Below, piece after piece: positions 5,310 through 11,786 of a DNA stretch of 11,786 bases. Made by a program: the position numbers and the translations under genes. The notes beneath the pieces are model-generated. The model was not told the origin of the DNA, searched no databases, and saw only the letters and a program-made list of their open reading frames with translations. This DNA comes from Sulfurovum sp. (GTDB lineage: Bacteria; Campylobacterota; Campylobacteria; Campylobacterales; Sulfurovaceae), in the NCBI GenBank assembly GCA_003978395.1, contig QNZV01000068.1:1-11786 (forward strand), in the 5' to 3' direction. Each line of letters opens with the position of its first letter. Within the stretch, counting starts at the first letter, position 1.

Positions 5310-7100
5310 ATGAATAAACTAGAGACCCTACAATACTATTTTGGACACGAAAAATTTAGAGAACAACAAGAAGAGGTTATTGATGCCATTTTAAATCATC
5401 AAGACCTACTCATGATACTCCCCACAGGAGGAGGAAAGTCTCTCTGTTACCAACTCCCCTCTCTTTTGATGTCAGGAGTTACGGTGGTTATCTCTCCACT
5501 ACTTGCACTCATGCATGACCAAGTACTTGCACTACAAGAGAATGGAATTCCATCTGCTATGTTAAGCTCTATGCAAACTCTTGAAGAGACACGAGAGATA
5601 GAGCAACAATTGCGTTCTAATCAAATTAAACTTCTGTATGTTGCACCAGAGCGTTTGATGAACGACTATTTTTTAACTTTTTTACTTGAATTAAATATAA
5701 ATTTTTTTGTAGTTGATGAAGCCCACTGTGTGAGTGAATGGGGTCATGAATTTAGAGAACATTATCGAATGCTCTCTCAACTAAAAATCTCTTTTCCCTC
5801 CTCGACTATTGCTGCGTTTACAGCCACAGCTACCGAGTTGGTTCGTGAAGATATTTTGAGTAACTTAAAGCTCAAAAACCCTAAAGTAGTTACAGGTTCT
5901 CTCTTTAGAAATAATTTGACAATTAATGCTCAACACCGTCAAAGCGATGGGCGAAAGCAACTTGTAGAATTTTTAAAAGAGCATCAAAATGAAGCAGGAA
6001 TTATTTATGCTTTTTCACGAAAACAGACAGAATCTCTTGCCAACTATTTAAAAACTCAAGGCTACAAAGCAGAAGCGTATCATGCAGGGCTGAAAACAGA
6101 GATAAAAAATTCTCTCTTTGCAGATTTTGTTTCAGACAATTTAGATATTGTTGTAGCTACTATTGCCTTTGGGATGGGAATTGACAAAAGTAACATACGT
6201 TTTGTTGTTCATATGAATTTACCTAAAACCCTAGAAAATTATTATCAAGAGATAGGACGTGCAGGAAGAGATGGGCTTCAAGCAACAACACTTTTACTCT
6301 TTTCTACAGCCGATATTCTCCAACAAAAATCTTTTATAGAAGCCCTACCTGATAGCCCATATAAAGAGAATGCTTTTGAAAAAATCAATACCATATCTCG
6401 TTTTGCTAACTCTGAATCGTGTAGACATCAGCAGATAGCCACCTATTTTCATGATACAATAGAAGCATGTAAAATAGTTTGTGACAACTGTCTCTACCCT
6501 GATAAAGATATTATTAAAATAACCCAAGATGCACAAAAATTACTCTCTACTATCTATAGAACCAAACAATCTTTTGGTCTACATTATGTCATAGATATTT
6601 TAAGGGGAAGTAAAGAGCAACGTATCTTAAGTAATACCCACAATGAACTCTCTGTTTATGGTATAGGAGCAAACTACTCCAAAGCACAATGGCTAACAAT
6701 TGCCGATAAACTGTTAGAGTTAGGAGCTATTGGTATAGGCGAATATAAAGTTTACCATCTATTAGAACGGGGAGTTACAATTTTAAAAGGTCAAGAGGAG
6801 GTTTCAATTAGAGCAAAAAGATTAATCATACAAAAAGCAAAAGCCAAGAAAAAAGTAAACTACTTTGATGATTATGAAGTTGAAACTTTTGATAAACTAA
6901 AAGAGTTACGAAAATCTATTGCAAGTGAGAATAAGATTCCTCCTTATATTGTTTTTTCCGATAAGACACTTAAAGAACTCTCTAATATTATGCCTAGCAA
7001 CAAAGAAGAGATGCTCGATGTTCATGGAATAGGAGAGGTAAAGTTTGAACGTTATGGTCAAGCTTTTTTAGAACTGATTAAGGAGATAGAAAATGCCTAG
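5310..7100 (+). CDS. recQ: ATP-dependent DNA helicase RecQ
   Basis: A 3'-5' superfamily 2 helicase acting in recombination and stalled-fork repair. In the 596-residue form all motifs are present. They are motif 0 (FGHEKFREQQEEVI, 11-24), Walker A LPTGGGKS with Lys43, DEAH 136-139 within VDEAHCVSEWGHEFR, and motif III FTATAT. Motif V is FGMGIDKSNIRFVVH and motif VI is YYQEIGRAGRDG (311-322). Zinc-site cysteines are C371, C387, C391 and C394, followed by a winged-helix RQC region (about 400-500) and a C-terminal HRDC domain (about 522-596), so it is full length. The start is uncertain: the frame is open to an ATG at 5271, but homology to RecQ N-termini begins at MNKLETLQ (5310), and neither start has a clear ribosome binding site. 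The promoter is not obvious. The gene overlaps rnhB by 8 bases. Confidence 0.96.
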   Translation: MNKLETLQYYFGHEKFREQQEEVIDAILNHQDLLMILPTGGGKSLCYQLPSLLMSGVTVVISPLLALMHDQVLALQENGIPSAMLSSMQTLEETREIEQQLRSNQIKLLYVAPERLMNDYFLTFLLELNINFFVVDEAHCVSEWGHEFREHYRMLSQLKISFPSSTIAAFTATATELVREDILSNLKLKNPKVVTGSLFRNNLTINAQHRQSDGRKQLVEFLKEHQNEAGIIYAFSRKQTESLANYLKTQGYKAEAYHAGLKTEIKNSLFADFVSDNLDIVVATIAFGMGIDKSNIRFVVHMNLPKTLENYYQEIGRAGRDGLQATTLLLFSTADILQQKSFIEALPDSPYKENAFEKINTISRFANSESCRHQQIATYFHDTIEACKIVCDNCLYPDKDIIKITQDAQKLLSTIYRTKQSFGLHYVIDILRGSKEQRILSNTHNELSVYGIGANYSKAQWLTIADKLLELGAIGIGEYKVYHLLERGVTILKGQEEVSIRAKRLIIQKAKAKKKVNYFDDYEVETFDKLKELRKSIASENKIPPYIVFSDKTLKELSNIMPSNKEEMLDVHGIGEVKFERYGQAFLELIKEIENA

Positions 7101-7629
7101 TTTATGTGGGATTGATGAAGCAGGAAGAGGTCCTTTAGCTGGAGATTTAGTGATAGCAGGTGTTGTTTTGCTAAAAGAGGTAGAAGGCTTAATGGATTCA
7201 AAAAAATTAACAGAAAAAAAGCGAGAAATATTATATGAACTAATTATTAAAAATAGTCATTACCATATTGTTTCATTTTCTCCTCAACAAATTGATAAAG
7301 ATGGGCTGAGTCTATGTCTCAATAAAGGTTTAGAAGAGATAAAAGATAAACTTAGTGCCGATATTTATCTTTTTGATGGAAATCAAACTTTTGGAGTTTT
7401 AGGAATTAATACAATGATAAAAGCAGATACAAAAGTAGTTGAGGTATCAGGAGCTAGTATTTTAGCAAAAGTCACACATGACCGAGCCATTATAGAGGCA
7501 TCAAAAAAGTTTCCCCTTTATGGTTTCGAAAAGCATAAAGGGTATGGAACAAAAGCCCATATAGAAGCGATTAAAGAGTATGGCTACTGCAATATTCATC
7601 GCCGTAGCTTTAAGATTAAAACTCTATAG
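7093..7629 (+). CDS. rnhB: Ribonuclease HII
   Basis: Removes single ribonucleotides and RNA from RNA:DNA hybrids; cytoplasmic. The 178-residue length is near the short end of the family but complete. GIDEAGRGPLAGD supplies catalytic Asp8 and Glu9. DSKKLTEKKRE follows, and FDGNQ (Asp95) and IKADTKVVEVSGASILAKVT (Asp112) supply the other two acidic metal ligands. The end YGYCNIHRRSFK is the usual family C-terminus. The start overlaps the recQ stop by 8 bases in another frame, so the two are translationally coupled; a GGAG within the recQ end serves as ribosome binding site. The 3' end overlaps the convergent repeat-protein gene by 14 bases. One variation is GPLAGD where many homologues have GPLAGP. 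Confidence 0.97.
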   Translation: MPSLCGIDEAGRGPLAGDLVIAGVVLLKEVEGLMDSKKLTEKKREILYELIIKNSHYHIVSFSPQQIDKDGLSLCLNKGLEEIKDKLSADIYLFDGNQTFGVLGINTMIKADTKVVEVSGASILAKVTHDRAIIEASKKFPLYGFEKHKGYGTKAHIEAIKEYGYCNIHRRSFKIKTL

Positions 7630-10198
7630 ACTCTTTCTGCACTAAATGAACTCCTATCAGCATAGTAAGAAATATCATTAGAAACAGACTTAGTGTAGAG
7701 AATACAGGAATGTTCTCAGTGTATGGTTTACACACACATTGCCCCTTGATAGTAAGCGTAGAAGTATTACTTACACCAGCATTCGCATCACGGACAACAT
7801 ACTCAACTGGGCTTGGTGTTCCTACAAATGCACTATTAGGAGTAAAGACTATCATATTATTGTCATTTATCGACCAAGTACCCTCTCCATCAACGATTAT
7901 TTCATCTGTAAAAGTTCCATCACTATTAACCAAACGAACAGTTGCACCTGCTAATGTTCCTGAATCATTTCCCAAAACATCAATAACAATTGGGTCAGCA
8001 TTACCATTTGCTATACCTATATCATTATGGGATACAACATCAGTAGTATGAGAAGCCTCAACAGGAATTGTTACTGTTGCATTAGAACTTTTTATACCAT
8101 TAGAGTCAACAGCCATATAAGTAAACTTTACATCTCCAACAAAATCAATATTAGGGTCAAATTTTAGTCCATTTGCTTCTGTTAATGTTAAGGTCTGATT
8201 CAAACGAACAGGAGTCGTTCCATCTATCATATATAATACACCTTGATTTGCACTTGGTAAGGAAGTAATAATAAATTTATCAACAGCATCTCCATTTTCA
8301 TCTTTTCCTGATAAATCTAAGATATTTACAGCACTCAATATATTTAACATTTTAGGATTCAATTTATCATCAGCAGTTGGTGCATTACCTCCTGCAGAAT
8401 TAATCAAAGGAATAGTAACTGTAGCATTTGCACTTTTAATACCATTATCATCTAAAGCAACATACGTAAAAGTAACATCTCCTACAAAACCTGCATCAGG
8501 ATTAAATTTTAAACCATTAGCTTCTACTAAAGTTAATGTTTGATTGAGTTGAACAGGAGTCGTCCCATCTGCCATATATAAAACACCTTGATTCGCACTT
8601 GGTAATGAAGTGATAATAAATTGATTTACAGCATCTCCATTTTCATCTTTTCCTGATAAATCTAAAATATTCACAGCCCCTAAACGATTTGACATTTGTG
8701 GATTCTTTTTATTATCTGCTGTTGGTACATTTCCAACTACAGGAGCAACAAGAGGGATAGTTACAGTTGCCTCATTTCCTCTAACACCACTATTATTAAG
8801 GGATACATAGGTAAATGTAACATCTCCTACAAAATTACTATTGGGGTCAAATTTTAGCCCAGTAGCTTCATCAAAAGTAATAGCTTGATTCAAATGAACA
8901 GCTGTTGTTCCATCTGCCATATATAAAATACCTTGATTAGCACTAGGTAATGAAGTAATAATAAATTGTTCAATAGGGTCTCCATTTTCATCTTTTCCTG
9001 ATAAATCTAAAATATTCACAGCACCTAAATTATTTAGCATCTTTGGATTATTTTTATCATCTGATGTTGGAAGATTTCCACCTACAGAAGCAACAATAGG
9101 AATGATTACTCCTGTCTCATTTATTTTGACTCCACTATTATTAAGGGAAACATAGGTAAATATAGCCTCTCCTACAAAATTACTATTGGGGTCAAATTTT
9201 AATCCCCTAGCTTCATCAAGAGTAAGTGTTTGATTCATATTAACAGCTGTTGTTCCATCTGCCATATATAAAACACCTTCATTTACATTTGGTAACGAAG
9301 TAATAATAAATTGATTAACAGCCTTTCCATTTTCATCTTTTCCTGATAAATCTATAATATTCACAGCCCCCAAAGTATTCAATATATCTGGATTAATTAA
9401 ATCATCTGCTTTTGGTAAATCTCCACCTACAGGAGCAATAAGAGGAATAGTTACTGTTGCTAAATTTCCTCTAACACCACTATTATTAAGGGATACATAG
9501 CTAAAGGTAGCCTCTCCTACGAAATTCCTATTGGGGTCAAATTTTAATCCACTAGCTTCATCAAAAGTAATAGCTTGAGTTGCATAAACAGCTGTTGTTC
9601 CATCTGCCATATATAAAATACCTTGATTGGCACTTGGTAATGAAGTAATAATAAATTGCTCAATAGCATATCCATTTTCATCTTTTCCTGATAAATCTAA
9701 AATATTCGTAGCCCCCAAGGTGTTTAACATCTCGGGATTATTTTTATCATCAGAGGTAACCTTGACAGAACACCCAGCATCAACAGTCAAAGGAATCTTA
9801 AATGTAGCAAATGACCCCTCAACCCCCTCATCACTCACACCAACATAAGTAAATTCTGCAGTATCAGCCGTACAACTCTCAACAGGATCAAATTTTAAAC
9901 CATCTGCTTCTACTTGTGTAAGATGTTGACATAGATAAACTTTGGTTCCATCTGCCATATACAAAATACCTAAACTAGCATTAGGTAGAGACTTAATAAT
10001 AAAATTATTTATAACAGCTGTAGTGTTTGTAATATGTGCTGACAAATCAACAATATCTGTAGCATCCAAAGTATTGACCATAGAGGGATTTGTTTTATCA
10101 TCTGTAATAATATTACCTCCTGTACCCGTAGCAGGGCAAAAAGATATAGTTCCTAAAAGTAAAAAGACACTGATAAGAAGTCGATTAAAAATATTCAT
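7616..10198 (-). CDS. Exported repeat protein: six ~115-residue beta-sandwich-like repeats, cadherin-like domain, C-terminal sorting tail
   Basis: An 860-residue surface or secreted protein, function unknown. A signal peptide (about 1-23) is followed by six repeats at residues 32-147, 148-263, 264-378, 379-493, 494-608 and 609-716. Each repeat has NILDLSGKDENG, QFIITSLP, LYMADGTT, GLKFDPN, a FVG/FTY segment and ATVTIP. This pattern resembles bacterial cadherin/Ig-like adhesin modules. The first repeat is divergent and has its own cysteines. Residues 717-819 form a different cadherin-like domain with PIVIDVLGNDSG. The tail has CVC (821-823), then IPVFS (830-834) and a hydrophobic stretch to about 853, ending QKESIEF. 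This layout recalls IPTL-CTERM-type sorting signals, without a strong basic cluster. An AAGGA ribosome binding site and an extended -10 at 10241-10249 support the start. An adhesin or matrix role is an inference. Confidence 0.8.
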   Translation of the reverse strand: MNIFNRLLISVFLLLGTISFCPATGTGGNIITDDKTNPSMVNTLDATDIVDLSAHITNTTAVINNFIIKSLPNASLGILYMADGTKVYLCQHLTQVEADGLKFDPVESCTADTAEFTYVGVSDEGVEGSFATFKIPLTVDAGCSVKVTSDDKNNPEMLNTLGATNILDLSGKDENGYAIEQFIITSLPSANQGILYMADGTTAVYATQAITFDEASGLKFDPNRNFVGEATFSYVSLNNSGVRGNLATVTIPLIAPVGGDLPKADDLINPDILNTLGAVNIIDLSGKDENGKAVNQFIITSLPNVNEGVLYMADGTTAVNMNQTLTLDEARGLKFDPNSNFVGEAIFTYVSLNNSGVKINETGVIIPIVASVGGNLPTSDDKNNPKMLNNLGAVNILDLSGKDENGDPIEQFIITSLPSANQGILYMADGTTAVHLNQAITFDEATGLKFDPNSNFVGDVTFTYVSLNNSGVRGNEATVTIPLVAPVVGNVPTADNKKNPQMSNRLGAVNILDLSGKDENGDAVNQFIITSLPSANQGVLYMADGTTPVQLNQTLTLVEANGLKFNPDAGFVGDVTFTYVALDDNGIKSANATVTIPLINSAGGNAPTADDKLNPKMLNILSAVNILDLSGKDENGDAVDKFIITSLPSANQGVLYMIDGTTPVRLNQTLTLTEANGLKFDPNIDFVGDVKFTYMAVDSNGIKSSNATVTIPVEASHTTDVVSHNDIGIANGNADPIVIDVLGNDSGTLAGATVRLVNSDGTFTDEIIVDGEGTWSINDNNMIVFTPNSAFVGTPSPVEYVVRDANAGVSNTSTLTIKGQCVCKPYTENIPVFSTLSLFLMIFLTMLIGVHLVQKESIEF
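8051..10105 (-). repeat. Six tandem ~345-348 bp coding repeats
   Basis: Repeat boundaries in DNA, from 5' to 3' on the coding strand, are 10105-9758, 9757-9410, 9409-9065, 9064-8720, 8719-8375 and 8374-8051. The last lacks the linker. Five of the six are strongly similar at nucleotide level, especially the CCATCTGCCATATATAAAA stretch on the plus strand; the first is divergent. Repeats 2 and 4 are more like each other than like their immediate neighbours. Confidence 0.9.
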
Positions 10199-10240
10199 TA
10201 TATTTCCTTTTTAAAATATGTTATTTTTTATTGTAAATAC

Positions 10241-10249
10241 ATTATAACA
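10241..10249 (-). promoter_or_regulatory. Extended -10 promoter of the 860-residue repeat protein
   Basis: The minus strand reads TGTTATAAT, an extended -10 with a perfect TATAAT, 43 bases upstream of the start codon. No good -35 is visible. The rest of the 10199-10433 gap is very AT-rich and shows no open reading frame or further clear signal. Confidence 0.55.
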
Positions 10250-10433
10250 TATTTGGGTATTATTTTTTGCTTAAATTAGTTACAATTTATTAGTATACTT
10301 AAACTTAACTTATATTTTATGTATATTAGTATATTTTAAATTAATTTAATATTTTAAATAGTAAAAAAAAAGCTTTTTAACAAAATAGCTAATATTAATT
10401 TGAGAAAATTTTATGATATTATCAATAGAAGAA

Positions 10434-10452
10434 GATAGGCAAGAAGCCTATC
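10434..10452 (-). terminator. Probable terminator of the beta-helix protein gene
   Basis: GATAGGC (10434-10440) and GCCTATC (10446-10452) form a perfect 7-bp stem with a 5-base loop, about 40 bases past the stop codon. On the minus strand it is followed by the pyrimidine-rich TTCTTCTATT, a moderate U-tract. A second smaller hairpin (TTCTC 10461-10465 with GAGAA 10471-10475) lies between it and the gene. Confidence 0.55.
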
Positions 10453-10959
10453 ATACTCTCTTCTCGAAAAGAGAAAAGAAGCAAAAATTATTATTTACTA
10501 GACCCAAACTCCACAGCACCCATATCAATAGTACCGTTATGAACTCTCTTATTTCCTTTCATATCTGTTTTAAGGAGTTTTAGTAATATATTATAAACCT
10601 CATCATCTCCAATAATCTTTTTGTAGGTTGCACTACTTGGATTAAGCCCTTTATCAATAACAGGAGAGTTAGATGCTAATGTTTTATGGTCACTACCCAA
10701 ATATACATCTCCTACAGATGCAGGTTGTAGATTTTTCTTTTTAACCACATTCTTCTCATTGTCTTCTATTTTAGTATAATCAATATAGTTATTATAGATT
10801 TTTGAATCACCATCTAAAGTAATGTCAGCAATATTTGAATCAAAAATATTATTGACAAATACTCCTTTTGCATAAATAGAACCATTATTATCTATAAAGT
10901 TATTATTACTAACATAGGTAGAAGGAGAATAAAAACCAGAATAAAAGCTATCTCCATTT

Positions 10960-11480
10960 TCTTTTGCATTATTACTTAAAAATATATTATTTGCTACTAT
11001 TGTTCTTCCAAAAGAAAAAAAACCACCTCCATAATTAGTAGAACTATTATTAGATATAATTGAGTTAGTTATAGTTAATCCCTTAACGTTAAAACCACCT
11101 CCATAACCATTAGAACTATTATTAGATATGATTGAATTGGTTACAGTTGTTGTACCTCCAGTACAAGAGAAACCACCTCCAGAATAATAAGAAACAGCAC
11201 TATTATTAGATATAGTTGAATTAGTTATCGTTGTTGCACGAGAAGATGAGAAACCACCTCCACCATAACCTTTATTATTGAATATATTTGAATTGATTAC
11301 AGTTGTTATGCCACTAGAATAAAATCCTCCACCATAATTATACTCAGCACTATTATTAGATATAGTTGAATTGATTACTGTTGTTTGCTTAGCAGAATAG
11401 AAACCACCACCTCCAATATTCCATGAAGTAACTATATTATTAGAAATATTACAATTATATAATTCTATATTTTGATTAGA
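10960..11480 (-). repeat. Degenerate tandem rung repeats in the beta-helix gene
   Basis: The plus-strand word CTATTATTAGATAT recurs near 11044, 11116, 11200 and 11350, with decayed copies near 11272 and 11432. Spacing is 72-84 bases or about twice that, matching 24-28-residue beta-helix rungs. Two copies share longer stretches of identity, suggesting rung gain and loss by recombination. Confidence 0.7.
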
Positions 11481-11624
11481 ATAAACTCCTCCACCATTTT
11501 TAGTGCTATTTCCATCAACAACAGAAATATTTTTTAAAATTAAAGTTGATACTTCTTGATTATTAAAGTTTAACACTTGTTCAGAGTGATTCCCATTTAA
11601 TACAACATCTGAAGAGGTTAATCC

Positions 11625-11650
11625 TTTTTTTGCTTCATTTTTTTGCTTCA
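11625..11650. repeat. Perfect 13-bp tandem duplication causing a frameshift
   Basis: TTTTTTTGCTTCA occurs twice in a row on the plus strand (11625-11637 and 11638-11650); on the coding strand it is TGAAGCAAAAAAA twice. Thirteen is not a multiple of three. The junction puts TGA in the upstream frame immediately after GCA AAA AAA. Deleting one copy gives I-E-A-K-K-G-L-T-S-S without interruption. Confidence 0.97.
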
Positions 11651-11786
11651 ATAGTTAAATTAAACTCTTCATTATCATCAAATGTAAATGTACCAAGCTT
11701 ATCACTTGTCGTCTTGTAAGTACCTGCACTCAAAACAATTCTATCATTCTCTCCATTGGCAGCAGCATCTTCTAAGGCTTGTCTAA

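Larger units (their letters stand above)
10491..11786 (-). pseudogene. Right-handed beta-helix surface protein, 5' end outside window, frame broken by a 13-bp duplication
   Basis: Two frames join into one gene. From 11784 the frame reads RQALEDAAANGENDRIVLSA, then GTYKTTSDKLGTFTFDDNEE, and ends at a TGA at 11635-11637. The second frame carries on with KKGLTSSDVVLNGNHSEQVL, followed by about seven beta-helix rungs of GGGF(Y)S...T-x-x-N-S-x-I-S-N-N-S type (about 11480-10960). Its last 70 residues contain NSPVIDKGLNP and NGTIDMGAVEF, like choice-of-anchor Q domains. Both halves are typical of one family of secreted beta-helix proteins. The second frame can only start at a TTG (11651) without a ribosome binding site or signal peptide, so it is not an independent gene. 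The frames are separated only by a perfect tandem 13-mer. No TM anchor is seen at the C-terminus. It may be a true pseudogene, a switched-off phase-variable gene, or an assembly error. Confidence 0.8.

Noticed and set aside
6345..6536. 63-codon minus-strand open frame inside recQ
   Set aside because: It lies antisense within the conserved RecQ coding region with no ribosome binding site or family resemblance.
7710..8051. Plus-strand open frames antisense to the repeat-protein gene, including those at 7739-7954, 9627-9848 and 9942-10214
   Set aside because: They are shadows of the minus-strand repeats; their translations are low-complexity mirror sequences and no start signals were seen.
10199..10433. 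Possible replication origin or small RNA in the AT-rich gap
   Set aside because: Only general AT-richness is seen; no DnaA-box cluster, no conserved RNA structure and no ORF.
10491..11651. Independent 386-residue protein starting at TTG 11651
   Set aside because: The start has no ribosome binding site, the product lacks a signal peptide, and the upstream frame continues the same protein family across a 13-bp duplication.

Overview
The window is AT-rich, tightly packed bacterial DNA. It most resembles a Campylobacterota (former Epsilonproteobacteria) genome of the Sulfurovum/Sulfurimonas kind. That placement rests on the protein style, the panD-ybaB pair (also adjacent in Helicobacter), and the mix of housekeeping genes with large calcium-binding or repeat-rich surface proteins. 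It is an inference from reading the sequence, not from a database search.

Layout. Positions 1-577 (minus strand) hold the end of a ribosomal protein operon, rpmJ-rpsM-rpsK, with rpsK cut by the window edge. A 284-base leader/promoter gap follows, containing a strong hairpin and a palindrome. Positions 862-1544 (minus) carry panD and ybaB, coupled by a one-base overlap and driven by an extended -10 promoter. Positions 1654-2028 (minus) encode a thioredoxin-fold [2Fe-2S] ferredoxin. Positions 2152-5060 (minus) are a two-gene envelope operon: an OmpA-type protein, then a lipoprotein with nine 23-residue calcium-binding repeats and a C-terminal domain resembling the formylglycine-generating-enzyme fold. 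Positions 5310-7629 (plus) are recQ-rnhB, overlapping by 8 bases. Positions 7616-10198 (minus) encode an 860-residue exported protein with six ~115-residue beta-sandwich-like repeats, a cadherin-like domain and a C-terminal membrane sorting tail. Its 3' end overlaps that of rnhB by 14 bases. Positions 10491-11786 (minus) are the 3' part of a right-handed beta-helix surface protein gene.

The most notable observation is in that last gene. A perfect 13-bp tandem duplication at 11625-11650 breaks the reading frame and creates a TGA. Removing one copy restores a continuous frame of the expected family type. This is either a fresh loss-of-function mutation, an on/off (phase-variable) switch in a surface protein, or an assembly error.

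How the genes fit together. The left part is translation and coenzyme A precursor metabolism. The middle and right are envelope proteins: OmpA-type peptidoglycan anchoring, calcium-stabilised stalks, and adhesin-like repeats. They are interrupted by a small genome-maintenance operon (helicase plus RNase HII). No mobile element, tRNA, CRISPR array or defence system is visible, and no stretch longer than 300 bases lacks a gene.
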